This document shows, piece by piece, positions 1 through 11,400 of a DNA stretch of 64,000 nucleotides. Each line of letters begins with the position of its first letter. Positions within the stretch are counted from its first letter, which is position 1. The notes beneath the pieces were generated by a model. It worked only from the letters and a program-made list of their open reading frames with translations. It did no database searches and had not been told where the DNA came from. The translations under genes were made by a program, and so were the position numbers. The DNA comes from Lactuca virosa (taxonomy: Eukaryota > Streptophyta > Magnoliopsida > Asterales > Asteraceae): assembly GCA_928212115.1 (NCBI GenBank), contig CAKMRJ010001112.1, forward strand, positions 408,739,942 to 408,803,941. The letters are read 5' to 3'.

Positions 1-993
1 TCCAGCGAACCTTCACTATTGGGATGCGGCTTTGCTTCGTCTGCTTGACCTCACGGTCCATGATCTCTACAGGTTCTTCCACGAAGTTGAGGCTCTCGTT
101 GATCTCGATTTCGTCGAGTGGGATTACAAGAGTCTCGTCGGATAGGCACTTTTTCAAGTTCGAGACGTGGAAAGTAGAATGTACGTTACTGAGCTCGCGG
201 GGTAGGTTGAGTTTGTAAGCTACAGGGCCAATTCTAACGAGAATCTCGAAAGGCCCTATGTATCTTGGATTTAGCTTTCCACGCTTTCCGAAGCGTATCA
301 AGCCCTTCCAGGGTGAGACTTTCAATAGGACTCGGTCTCCCACCTGGAATTCCAAAGGTTTCCTTCGTTTGTCTGCATAGCTTTTCTGTCGGTCTCTAGA
401 GGCTTTCAATCGTTCACGAATCTGAACGATCTTCTCTGTCGTTTCCCGAATGATCTCCGGACCCGTGAGAGTGCTGTTAGGAACTCGTCCTTTAGCTAAC
501 TGAGTGTCACCCACCTCAGCCCAGCACAGAGGGGATCTGCACTTCCGGCCATAGAGGGCTTCGAATGGAGCAGCCTTTATGCTCGTGTGATAACTTTTAT
601 TGTAGGAAAACTCGACAAGGGGTAAATGAGTATCCCATGCATTCCCAAACTCGATCACACAGGCTCGCAACATATCTTCCAAGGTTTGGATAGTTCTCTC
701 ACTTTGTCCGTCGGTCTGTGGATGGTAGGCTGTACTCATGTCCAGCCTCGTTCCTAAGGAGCTTTGTAGTGACTGTCAGAACCTCGAAGTGAATCTACTA
801 TCCCTATCGGAGATAATAGATATAGGGACACCATGCAGTCGTACTATCTCCCGAATGTATGTTCTTGTGAGCTTCTCCATCTTGTCGGTCTCTTTGATGG
901 GTAGGAAGTGCGCGGACTTGGTCAATCTGTCGACGATGACCCAAATGGTATCAAGCCCACCCGTTGTCTTGGGTAGCTTGGTTATGAAGTCCT
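1..993 (-). pseudogene. E1 integrase catalytic core and C-terminal tail, broken and partial
   Basis: On the minus strand this continues pol out of frame: the integrase core, the GPF/Y-type module and the first residues of a chromodomain-like tail at the window edge. A one-base loss near 992-995, just where the conserved Asp-containing start of the core is expected, separates it from the upstream pol frame. A TGA at 776-778 stands where a Trp codon is expected between the second catalytic Asp region and the HPQTDG-type motif. The motifs SDRDSRF, HPQTDGQSER and a KVSPWKG-like segment can be read in the shifted frame. Integrase would insert the cDNA into host chromatin. This copy cannot make an intact one. 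Confidence 0.8.
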
Positions 994-3426
994 AGTGATC
1001 CGCTCCCACTTCCATTCAGGTATCTCTGGTTGCTGAAGTAAACCTGATGGTTTCTGGTATTCGACTTTAACCTTTGCGCAAGTAAGGCATTTACTCACGA
1101 AGGTAGCAATCTCTGCTTTCATGTTAGGCCACCAGTATAGCTTTTTAAGATGCAGATACATCTTATCTGAACCTGGGTGGACGGAATAACGAGTGTTGTG
1201 TGCTTCGGTCATGACCAAGTCTCTGAAGCCACCGTGTCTCGGTGTCCAGATTCGGTCCATGAGATATAAAGCTCCGCCACCCCTGACTTCCAAGTTCTTC
1301 TCCATTCCTCGCAGGGATTCTCCCGCCACGTTTTCAGGTTTCAAGGCTTCGAACTGAGCCTCCTTAATTTGTGCGGATAGATGCGAATGGATAGTCATGG
1401 TTAATGACCTGACTCTTCGACCAAAATATTCTTTCCGACTTAGGGCGTCTGCTACTACGTTGGCTTTACCCGGATGATAACGAATTTCGCATTCGTAGTC
1501 ATTGAGTAGTTCGACCCACCGTCGTTGTCTCATATTGAGCTCCTTCTGGTTGAATATGTGTTGTAGGCTTTTGTGGTCTATAAATATAGTGCTTTTCGTA
1601 CCATACAAGTAGTGTCTCCAGATCTTCAGGGCAAACACAACTGCTCCTAATTCGAGATCGTGAGTGGTGTAGTTGACCTCGTGTGTCTTCAGCTGCCTTG
1701 AGGCATAGGCGATGACTTTACCCCGTTGCATCAGAACACAGCCGAGCTCCTGGTTGGATGCATCGCAGTATACTACGAAGTCTTCTATCCCTTCGGGAAG
1801 GGATAGTATCGGTGCGGTGCATAAGGCTCGCTTCAGCGTTGGGAACGCTTTCTCCTGCTTCTCTTCCCAGTCAAAGGCTACGCCTTTCTGGGTCAATGTC
1901 GTAAAGGGTTTCGCAATTCGAGAGAAGTTCTGTATGAACCTCCGGTAGTAGCCTGCGAGGCCTACAAATTGACGAATTTCGGTAGACGTCTTTGGTGCTG
2001 ACAAGTTCTCAATAGCTTTAATTTTGGATGGGTCCACGTGGATTCCTTCTTTGCTAACCACGTGTCCTAAGAATTCGACCCTTCGGATCCAAAATTCGCA
2101 TTTAGAGAACTTTGCATAGAGCTTCTCTGATTGCAAGGTTCCTAGGACTTGTCGCAGATGATCGCTATGTTCCTCCTTACTTCGAGAGTAGATAAGTATG
2201 TCATCGATGAAGACGATGACTAACTGATCCAAGTAGGGACGGCATACCCTATTCATTAAGTCCATGAACACTGCGGGGGCATTGGTCAATCCGAATGGCA
2301 TCACTACGAACTCGTAGTGTCCGTAACGAGTTCGGAAGGCTGTCTTCGGAACATCCTCCTCAAGCACTCGTAACTGGTGATACCCGGATCTTAGATCAAT
2401 CTTAGAAAAGTAGCTCGCCCCTTGCAGCTGGTCGAACAAATCGTCTATGCGAGGAAGAGGGTAACGATTTTTGATCGTAAGTTTGTTGAGTTCCCTGTAA
2501 TCGATGCACATACGAAACGATCCATCTTTCTTCTTCACGAATAAGACCGGTGCTCCCCAGGGTGAGAAGCTTGGTCTTATAAAGCTCTTGCTGAGCAGTT
2601 CGTTAAGTTGACCGGACAGTTCTTGCATCTCAGCAGGTGCTAGACGATAGGGCGATTTGGCTACGGGGGTAGCCCCTGGAATTAAGTCGATTCTGAATTC
2701 GACTTGGCGTTGGGGAGGTAAACCCGGTAGTTCTTCTAGAAAGACATCGGGGAAGTCGCGTACTACGGGAAGGTCTTTTAGGTCTTTTGTTTTCTGGTTC
2801 ACATCGACTACGTGTGCAAGGAATGCGCGATATTCCTTACGCAAGTACTTCTGGGCTTGAATACTTGAGATGATACGAAGGCTCGTACTGGGTTTGTCTC
2901 CGTAGATCAACAAGGTTTCGTTATTCGGTAGGTTTAGGCGGACTGCTTTCTCGAAACACATGATATCGGTGTGGTAAAGACTCAACCAGTCCATGCCTAC
3001 AATGACGTCGAAACTCTTGATAGCCACGGGTATGAGGTCGATTGGAAATGAATGATTATCTAGTGTGAGGGTACAACCTATGTAAATCTCGTGAGAATTC
3101 TCTATCCTTCCGTTAGCCATTTCTACGACGAAGGTTTCTTTTAGTGTTTGCGGTGTTTGATTAAGTAAGTGTTTAAATTTTTGGTTTACGAAGCTCCTCT
3201 CTGCCCCACAATCAAATAAGACACATGCATAAGAGTTATCGAGGAGGAACGTACCCGTGACTACTGTGGGGTCTGCCACGGCTTCATTGTGGCCAATAGC
3301 GAGTAGTCTTCCTGCTCCTCCCGCATTCCCAACTTTCGGGCAGTTTCTTTTGAAGCGCCATGTCTCGCCACACCCGTAGCAGGCCTGGTTCACCCCTGTA
3401 CCAGGGATTTGGGTGGTGCTCTGCAA
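982..3426 (-). CDS. E1 pol: end of gag, protease, reverse transcriptase, RNase H, integrase N-terminus
   Basis: This is an 814-codon open stretch. Its N-terminus holds a degenerate zinc knuckle (CYGCGETWRFKRNC, with the usual His lost), then an aspartic protease whose active site reads DCGAER instead of DSGA, then the RT with the FIDD catalytic box (plus-strand about 2,195-2,225), an RNase H with the DASNQELG motif, and the HHCC zinc-binding part of integrase. It ends at a frameshift-induced stop where the integrase core should begin. Gag reads directly into protease with no intervening sequence, unlike E6 and E8. The Ser-to-Cys change in the protease triad probably inactivates it (inference). 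The annotated start is only the first ATG in frame; the natural product would be a Gag-Pol polyprotein. Confidence 0.85.
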   Translation of the reverse strand: MQSTTQIPGTGVNQACYGCGETWRFKRNCPKVGNAGGAGRLLAIGHNEAVADPTVVTGTFLLDNSYACVLFDCGAERSFVNQKFKHLLNQTPQTLKETFVVEMANGRIENSHEIYIGCTLTLDNHSFPIDLIPVAIKSFDVIVGMDWLSLYHTDIMCFEKAVRLNLPNNETLLIYGDKPSTSLRIISSIQAQKYLRKEYRAFLAHVVDVNQKTKDLKDLPVVRDFPDVFLEELPGLPPQRQVEFRIDLIPGATPVAKSPYRLAPAEMQELSGQLNELLSKSFIRPSFSPWGAPVLFVKKKDGSFRMCIDYRELNKLTIKNRYPLPRIDDLFDQLQGASYFSKIDLRSGYHQLRVLEEDVPKTAFRTRYGHYEFVVMPFGLTNAPAVFMDLMNRVCRPYLDQLVIVFIDDILIYSRSKEEHSDHLRQVLGTLQSEKLYAKFSKCEFWIRRVEFLGHVVSKEGIHVDPSKIKAIENLSAPKTSTEIRQFVGLAGYYRRFIQNFSRIAKPFTTLTQKGVAFDWEEKQEKAFPTLKRALCTAPILSLPEGIEDFVVYCDASNQELGCVLMQRGKVIAYASRQLKTHEVNYTTHDLELGAVVFALKIWRHYLYGTKSTIFIDHKSLQHIFNQKELNMRQRRWVELLNDYECEIRYHPGKANVVADALSRKEYFGRRVRSLTMTIHSHLSAQIKEAQFEALKPENVAGESLRGMEKNLEVRGGGALYLMDRIWTPRHGGFRDLVMTEAHNTRYSVHPGSDKMYLHLKKLYWWPNMKAEIATFVSKCLTCAKVKVEYQKPSGLLQQPEIPEWKWERITRTS

Positions 3427-4432
3427 AACCGGACGGTATGGCCCTTTCGGTCACAATTGGTGCAGTGCATTTCCCGGCAGGGGCCGTTATGATGGAAATT
3501 GCACTTGGTGCACTTGGGTAGGTTCCCTGCGTATGGCTTTGCTGGCACAGGGGCAGTAGGGGTTGTGGCAGCATGGACAGCCACAGACTGTTGGTTTTTA
3601 GATGAGGGTTGAGATGATTTGCCCTTCTTTCAGTCCCAACGCTTTCTCTTGTTGTCGGCCGCTTTGGTTGGCGCGGAGGCAGCCGTTGTAGTTGTTGTTG
3701 TTGGAGGAGAAGGAACCTCGTGATCGATAAGCCTTTGGGCCAATTCCTTGGCACTATCAAAGGTCGCAGGGTTCGATGCTAGAACGTTCCCTCGGTACGG
3801 GGCACCAAACCCCAGATGTATCTTTCGATTTTCTTGCTTTCGGTGGGGACCATGTTGGGACATAGAGTCACCAGGTCGCTGAATCTGGCCGTATAAGCCA
3901 CTATATCGGAACCCTTCATCTTGTGATTCCACAGTTCTTCTTCGAGTTTCTGAACTTCGCCCCTCGGGCAGTACTCCTTTGCCATTAGATCCTTCAGTGT
4001 CTCCCAGCCCATGGCGTTAGCTGCTACCAGTGAGAGTGATTTGACATGGCCATTCCACCATGTCAGGGCCCTTTCCGTGAAGGTGCAAGCAGCGAACTTG
4101 ATCTTGCTTCCTTCAGGGCAAGAGCACATCTCAAAGATTGCCTCTGTTCTCTCGATCCATTGGGACAACGCAATAATCCCTCCGGTTCCGTTGAAGTACG
4201 TTGGTTTGCAGCTGATGAAGTCTTTATAGGTACACTCCCGTGTACGTGGTTGGATTTCACCATGGCTAGAGTTGGTGCCTGTTCCAGCTCCACTAATGCC
4301 ACCAGAATTTACTTGAGCCATGGCCGCGGTCACAGCTGCCTGAAACATGACCGCATCAAACTGCGGAGGGGGTGGTGGTGGTGGAGTTTGATTTACAGGT
4401 CTGCCTCTGGTCGGACGCTTGCGAGGCGGCAT
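3284..4432 (-). pseudogene. E1 gag, frameshifted
   Basis: Starts at ATG 4,432 with a basic, proline-rich N-terminus (MPPRKRPTRGRP, then a run of Pro), followed by a Retrotrans_gag-type domain with the characteristic ALTWWNGHVKSL segment, then a Thr/Ala-rich linker and two zinc knuckles (one CTNCDRKGHTVRFC). The frame breaks near 3,795, where about one base is lost and a premature stop follows at 3,779. A TGA near 3,630 replaces an expected Trp codon, and a further frame change comes before the pol frame begins near 3,426. Gag would form the cytoplasmic virus-like particle and bind element RNA. With at least three lesions this copy is not functional. Confidence 0.85.
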
Positions 4433-4804
4433 CTTTTACTGAAGTTGATAGAGATGATGATAGTAGTAAGAATCAATTGTAAGCATAATGAGAGTGATTT
4501 ATGGACTAAATCGCCATAGTTCAAACATCATATAGAGACATGACCATAAAGTAGAGAAACACAAGAGTAAGGACTTGCCAATGGATTAGATAACTGCCAA
4601 TATCACTGGTATTAATGATGTAATTGAGTTTGGGAAAAATGACCTAACAGTAGGTCTTACATCAAACCATAAGGGAAAATGTTGACAGTTTAGAAATCTA
4701 GTTAAAGTACTTGAAAGATAGGAATATTTTACAGACAAGAGCTACATAGGCACAGAAAAGAAAGGCTATTCCTTAACCCAAAAGAAAAGACGCGTCGACA
4801 TCCT

Positions 4805-5434
4805 CTACCGGCGACGGGTATCCCTCGGGCGAACCCTTAGCTCTGCCAGCTGGCGTACCACTTCTTGAAGTTGTCGCTCCTGCGTCCTCTGACGCACTCG
4901 GAGTTCTATGACTTTAGCCCGGGATGCAGTTAACTTTTGTTGCAAAACCTCATTGGTTCTCCTAGTCCTTTCCATATCTTCTTCGAGTTGGCGAATACGG
5001 ACCGTGTTAATTCCAGAGTTGGCATCCACTTCCATCACTCGGTCGATAGCTGCTCGACCTTGCTCCACATTCCGAGCAATCCTGCGGACCATAATGGGCA
5101 GGACTCGGTCAGCTGAGCCTCCCTCGTTTATGTTGTAAAAGCTTCGGTCTCCCTTGAAGGGTAATGGTTGACCCTGTTCATCGCTCCAACGGTTCAAGTT
5201 TGTCGCCCACAAGGGTGTGGGGCCTTGAAATGTCGGTCGGAGGTTGAGGTTTGGGACTGGAGCCTCTTGGGGCAGGTTGTTGACTTCTGGCTCAGAGTCA
5301 GATCCATCCGAAAAACCTTCTGCGAGGTGATCATCGAAAGGGATTGGGTGATCATCTTCTGGCTCATCATCGAGCCACCCACCATTGCGTTAGTTGGGAA
5401 AATACGGATCGCCAGGGAGATGGAAGCCAGCCAT
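4805..5434 (-). pseudogene. E1 extra ORF upstream of gag, acidic N-terminus and coiled coil
   Basis: An ORF lies between the leader and gag. From ATG 5,434 it reads 14 codons to a TAA at 5,390-5,392, then stays in the same frame for about 195 more codons to 4,805. The N-terminal part after the stop is Asp/Glu/Pro rich. The C-terminal 80 residues form a likely coiled coil (REE/QLEEDMERTRR-type heptads) and end in a basic RPRDTRRR tail. The usable downstream ATG gives 135 codons from 5,212. I know of Asteraceae Ty3 elements with a similar acidic plus coiled-coil ORF before gag; its function is not established to my knowledge. The stop probably arose by CAA to TAA. An alternative is that translation starts downstream. 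Confidence 0.6.
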
Positions 5435-6140
5435 GCTATCTACGCGAGAAAAAAGGGGGGTATAAGAATCTTATAATAATAGACGTACTAATCTAAGATA
5501 ATTATAAGATGATCCTTACTAGTTACTTCAATACTTGCATAGTGCATACCAATTACGTGTAACCAAAACAGGATAGACCTTCGAATAAGTGACCCTAACT
5601 CTAAATCCACAACCAAACAAGGAACAGGAAATAAAGCAAAGGTCACAGATTCTAAGTCTATAGCACCTTAGTCACATGTAACCTTATCGTATCCACTTAG
5701 CAACTATTGCCCTACTAGTAAAGACCTTTTTAGTTCTCAAATAAGTAATTATAGTAACACAAAATACTCCTATAGTATTTTAGGTTTATGTTCTGTTCTA
5801 ATGTTCTTGTTGTAGTAGTGTTGGTAAGTTTTTAGACTTGTTGCAACATCACAACGATTCTTAGGCACATGCTAGTCACTCCTCGGAAAATATAGTTGAT
5901 CAGGCTATATCCCCCTAGGTTTGACTATATGTCTCTAAGCCTAGTTGTGTTGTTCAACAATCGTAATACTTTTGTTCTGTCCTAGTGACACTGATTTTAG
6001 TATGAATGCAGGTAGGTATACTTTGGTTAAATATTTTATTATTTAACAGTATAAACTCTTGGTCAGAGTATATTAATCCCGTTGCGTTTATAGTTTGTAT
6101 ATCTTTTATGGGTTGATATACTCGATTCACTATAAACAAT

Positions 6141-6152
6141 GCTCTGATACCA
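6141..6152 (-). promoter_or_regulatory. E1 primer binding site (initiator tRNA-Met)
   Basis: The minus strand reads TGGTATCAGAGC, the complement of the 3' end of plant initiator tRNA-Met, three bases from the LTR edge at 6,156. It primes minus-strand cDNA synthesis and fixes the orientation of E1. Confidence 0.95.
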
Positions 6153-6155
6153 ATC

Positions 6156-8418
6156 TGTCACACCCCAAAACCGGAACGGCGGAAATGTTCAGGGGTGGAG
6201 GACGTCATGTACAATATCACAACATAGAATAATAGTAAACAAGTAAACAACATCATCCATTGCATTAATGATATAATTTAATACAAGTGTGTTCTGTGGT
6301 TTATACGACACCAAAATATGAATCAAAATAAAAGATGAGTCTTGTATGTGCTTCATCTTCTCAAAAGCTGGCCTCGGTACCTCTCTACTGATGACCTGAG
6401 AATACAAGTTATTTTGAAAGAGTTTATCAGCATTAAAGTTGGTGAGTTCATAAGCATTTTAGTGTCATTATTTGTGTGAAAATGTTTGTAACTGTTTGAA
6501 TGTAAAAGGTTGTAAATGTTCATAGTAAAGTTGTAAGTGTTTACTTGTAGTAAAAGGTTCGTTGTAAATGTTTGTCAAACCATTTGTAAAATGTTCGTAT
6601 CTTCCTAGAATATCCCATATTTTCTACTAAATCTGTAGTCTTCTACCAATACCCAAAGTTCGGTTTGTTTGTTTGTAAGAGTATGTTCCTTTTGTTTACT
6701 TGTAAATGTACATGTATATGTTCTCTTCTATGCATTTGTATTTGTATATGTTCTTGTTCATTCCTCCTAATAGTATGTTCTGACTCATGTACGAACTGAC
6801 TCTTTGTATGTTTCATAGTACTAGAATTACTGAGTAGTAGTATCTTCCTAAACTATACCTATTATAGTTTATTAGTAGAATTGTTTGTATAACTGAATGT
6901 ATTGAACTGTGATAAAAGCTATTATGTCTTATACATATATACATAATATATAACTAAGGATCAAACGACACTCCGACAAACAATAGGGTACTCCAAGTCC
7001 ACAACCAAACAAGGAACATGAATTAGAGTGTATTATCAGTCCTAAGTCCTTCAAACCTTACTTATATAACTATATGTGCATTAGACATGGTTTTGACAAT
7101 ATATATAAGTTTAAAAGAATTGAAAGTAAAGATTTGGTAGGAAAAGACTAAGTTTTATAAAGAGTTTAACATGTAGAAGCGTTTGATAATCATTTTGAAG
7201 TAGTTTTGTTGATAAAACAGTTAAAAGTATAGTAAGTCCATTGTTTGCTAGTTATTAATCACATGTGATTGATATAATAACTAATATGATTCAACTTGTA
7301 TTCCCCCCCCCCCCATAAACGCATTTAAAAACATTAAAAAGGTTGATTAAGGGGTATGAACTTATCTGTAGTGAGTGGTTTGGATGAAAGTGTTGGACAA
7401 GGTGCTAGGTGTCAAGTGAAGACTTGGACACACACAATGATCCTATAACATATAAAGACATATATATGTATCAAATTAGTGATTATAACACTAATTTAGC
7501 AAGTATAAACACCCTAAAACGTGGAAAGCACTTTGGTTTAAGTGTTAGAAGGTCATAGGGTTGCATCAAAGGGGTGTAAGGCCTTGCTTTAGAGTTTACG
7601 GCCCAAGGACCAACTCCCATGGAGTTTACGGCCTAGGGTTTACGGCCCTAGTGGGTTTACGGCCGTAAACCCATGGTAGCTCCTATCATTTCGTGGTTTA
7701 AGGTCCTTAGCTCATGCATGAAAGGTTCTAGTCCAATATCCAAGCCCTAGGAAGTAATGGTGGCACATATTCACCACCTAATGGTGTTTACGACCCAAGG
7801 AGATTGCATTAGCCGTAAACCCATGTGTTCTTGGGCATTCTTGGTGTGTTTCAATGGTTTAACAAGTAATCTAAGCACATAACTAGTTAAGAGGGGTGTA
7901 CTTACTTATAGAAAGCTTGTAAGAGTGTTTAAGGTCCAAGAACACTAGTGTGTGTTCTTGGTGTTCTTGGTGAAATGAAGAACACTTGAAAATCTATGAA
8001 AAAGAGAAGATTTCATGGATGAAATAATGTATAACTACTAGATGAAGTGTTGTATCAACAAATCAAGAGAAGAAACACTTACATTTTTGGAAGATTTGGA
8101 AGAAGATCTTATGATACTTGAGAGAGAATGTGGGTGTTCTTGAGCTTGGAAGTGAGAAATGAGGAAAGAAATGAGTAACTCATGCCTTAAGCATGAGTTC
8201 ACGGCCAAAGAGGAGTTCACGGCCCAAACCCCTCATGTTCGGCCATGAACACCTCATTAAGGTGTTAATTGTTTTATTTGTTACACAATAATCCTAGAAA
8301 ATACTTCCTTTCATTTGTTCTCTCGAAGAATTAATATTAAAAATATCCAAACGGACTTTAAACCGAGCTAAAAATTAGCAGAAATGAATTTGAATTTTAA
8401 TTGAAGTGCTTGACTGCA
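6156..8418 (-). repeat. E1 5' LTR (outer edge approximate)
   Basis: On the plus strand it begins TGTCACACCCC beside the primer site. The outer edge is set at CA 8,417-8,418 because the E2 coding frame resumes at once; an alternative edge is TTACA at 8,285. No second LTR is in the window to settle it. It contains a C10 run near 7,303, AT-rich sequence, and several copies of a GTTTACGGCC(C/G) motif at about 7,585-7,800 with related copies at 8,200-8,240. The minus-strand ORFs here are short and I see no host gene. Confidence 0.65.
7585..7830. repeat. GTTTACGGCC-motif cluster in E1 LTR
   Basis: Imperfect copies of a GAGTTTACGGCC / GGGTTTACGGCCGTAAACCC motif recur here and again, as GAGTTCACGGCC, at 8,200-8,225. 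One copy forms a palindrome (GTTTACGGCCGTAAAC) near 7,656. It lies in the promoter-side part of the LTR, so a cis-regulatory role is possible but unproven. Confidence 0.5.
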
Positions 8419-8419
8419 G

Positions 8420-11400
8420 GGTTTGTACAAATGGAAATTGCGGATTGTCACAGAGAATGCTGTTGATTTTCCGGAGGTCATGTGGCAAGACTTCTGCAAG
8501 TTTGCTACCAAAAGGAAGCCGAATGAAATTTCAAGCCCTAGGTTTTTGGGCTCTGACTATCGAACAAGTCTTCATGGAGCTTTCGGAACCACTTCCGGTT
8601 AACACCATTCCTCCGGAGGTATGTGTCTCGTTCAAACTTGTAAAATCTTATAGGATTCCGGACCAATCTTCTTTTGGTCCGGTCAGACGACTTCCGGACC
8701 ACATGTTGGCCCTAATTCCTTCCGAGTCCCCTTATTTGAAACATCATTTAGAGACTTTGGTTATGTTCGACCCAACACAACCTGCCCCTGTCTCTGTTGA
8801 GCCCATCTCGGAAGAGGCCAATCTAACTACGTCCGGACCCAAAATCAAGAAACCAGCCAAACGAAAGGCTTCTCCTACCAACCCTAAGTCCAAAAAGAAA
8901 ACCAAAGTCAGTGCCCCCTCTCAACAGGAGGGCAACCATGACATTAAGGCTGATTTTGGCCATCCGCACACCCCTCCTACCCACTCATCCGAGGCACACC
9001 TCGATGTTTCAAAAACATACGCACACACTCACGGGGAGTCACAACATAATCGACCCTCACCCTCCCAAAAGGGTGATGCCGGTGTTGAACATAGTTCCTT
9101 GCAGCCCCCTGGAACACACCCACACGTCACTTTTGATGATCCCATTATCTCTTCTACACGCACACACTCCGGAACCACTGTTCCAGACTCCAAGTTGTTC
9201 GGAGATGGAGTAGTCCCTCCTTCGCCGGAAGCCTCAACTGGTCTGATACCCGGAAGGCGTACAGGACGACCAGGTCTTAACGATCCCCTATGGGAAGATT
9301 TTGTGAATAGGGTTGCATCCAAACGTCCGGATCTCACTCGAGCTCAGGTGGAGTCCACGCTTATTTCCATGAGGAATAGGGCCATCCAAAGCAATCTGCC
9401 CTATACTCCTCCCACTGACGTTGATGCTATCAATGAACTCACCTCGGAACTGCCCCCCATCACCACTCATCAAACTCTTTTCCACACTGATCCGGAAGAA
9501 GAAATCTCTGAAGAAATCATGCTGGAAGAAGAGGCAAAAACCATTCCGGATACACATTTCGTGACTTCAGTTCACTACCACTCCAAGGCATCCGTATCCA
9601 AGTCTGCCTATCACTTCGGATCCTTTTCCTCTACCACTCCGGATGGCGGTTCCAACTCAAAACATCAAGAAGATGATGATGAAACCAAACCGGGTCCTTC
9701 TTCAAATCAGAACGTACACCAACCTCCTCCGCAACACTCTGATTCTGATTCAGAATCCTCAGCTGGTGACTACGTTGACCCCTTCGCTCTTCTAGAGATC
9801 CGAACCACTGTCTCTGACACCATGCAAAAAGTGGCTTCCGTGGAGACATCCGTAACAGAGCTGAACTCTAAATTGGATCTAAAAGTCTTCAGACTTGATT
9901 CCAAACTTGATGCCATTCTCCAGTCTCTCTCCCAACAGTCCGTTCCATCAGTTGCCGAAAGAGAAGCCCACCTTGATCAGCTGATCTCCATCCGACTCAA
10001 GCACACCATTGAGCAAATTGACTCCAAGTACGACGCTTTGGTGGAAAATTATCTCAACACCATCTCCTCAATGCTCAAGGTCCATGACGATCTGGTGTCT
10101 GCCACCAACGACCTAATCAAGCAGACCCATGTTCGTCATGAAAAACAAATTCAACGGTTGGAGAAGAAGATCCGGAAGAAGGATGAGATGAACCTCATTA
10201 TTCAACAAGTCCTCATCAAACTTCACCGCTCAACTTGGAACATTGTTGACGTTCCGAACAGAAAGTTTGATGAGATGATTGCCATCCTCAGCATCACATT
10301 CAAGCATCTTTCTGATCTGGCCCCCACTGCTGACGCTTACGATGCTCTCACTCTTCAACTCACCTCTGGCCTTCAGAAAGTCTTCTTAAAATTTGACGAT
10401 CTGAAAGAGGTTTTGCAGCTTGCACCGGTTCCAAGATTCCCCGATGCAAGAGGGGGAGAAGGCCCTAGCAGAAGATGGAAACCAACCATGACATTCACAC
10501 TCCAAGATGAGGATTCCGAAGATGAAGACGTTCAAATCGTCTCCGGAATCCTAGGGATCGCTGAAGGAGAAGAAAGCGAAAATGAAGAAGTATATGTTCC
10601 AGATGAAGCTCCCAAAGCAGTTCTTGGTCTTCAAGCTCCAAAGTTGTCCATTCTGAAGGAACCGACTGAAGAACAAAAGAGGATTTGGTCTGCAGTCTCA
10701 TGGCCATCCTCCCTTCCGGACACCTTTCAAATGGCTGTTAAAATGGCCAAGGCAAAATCAACATTGACCGCTCAAGCCTTCCGAGCCACTCCTTCAGTTC
10801 AGCCTCCCAATCCGGAACCAAAAATAGCTCCAATCGACCAGGGCTCTCCCCTCCAGACCCCTGATGAGATTCTGGAAGAACCACTCCCAACTCCCATTCC
10901 AGAATTCACGATTGATGAAAACATGAAGTTGGTCATTGATGCGCTTCAAAGAGACAAAGGGAAGAAACCAATGACTTCCGAACAACAAGCCTTCCACTCC
11001 GGACCTCCTCTCAAGCAAAAATATGGATGGTCTCAGGAGGAAATTCATAAGGCATTAGAGGACAGGATCCAGATTCAGGCTTTAAAAGACAATCCCGATC
11101 CGATGCGTGACATCTCTTCTCTTTGCCGTGAAGACATTCTTCAAGCACAGAAAATCATCCCAACCCTTTACTATGACCTTCCCACAAATGACACTGATCA
11201 GCTGGATCTTCCTCTCTCTCCTTACAGCAAATTCTACACGAAGTTTGCTCCGCTTCACCCAACCGATAATCCGGAAGTGATCATCCGGACAGAGCGAGAA
11301 AGGCTCAAAACCTTCTATGAAAAGAATGCTCAACCCTTCAAGGAAGTATGGACAAGGAAGAGGATCACCAAAGTTCAAGGCTTTGGAAGAAAAATTTTAG

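Larger units (their letters stand above)
1..8418 (-). mobile_element. E1: Ty3/gypsy LTR retrotransposon, minus strand, 3' end off-window
   Basis: Read on the minus strand the order is LTR (8,418-6,156), primer binding site, untranslated leader (6,140-5,435), a coiled-coil ORF upstream of gag, a non-coding gap (4,804-4,433), gag, protease, reverse transcriptase, RNase H, integrase and the start of a chromodomain-like tail at base 1. PR-RT-RH-IN order defines Ty3/gypsy. The 3' LTR and polypurine tract must lie left of the window. Gag and integrase carry frameshifts and stops, so the copy is dead, though its central pol stretch is one 814-codon frame. Its right boundary interrupts the coding frame of E2, so E1 looks inserted into E2. 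The gag type resembles one I know as abundant in Asteraceae. Confidence 0.9.

Noticed and set aside
6189..6407. Short minus-strand ORFs in the E1 LTR and leader (also 5,954-6,139)
   Set aside because: They span the LTR or primer site, have no domain and are explained by the element.
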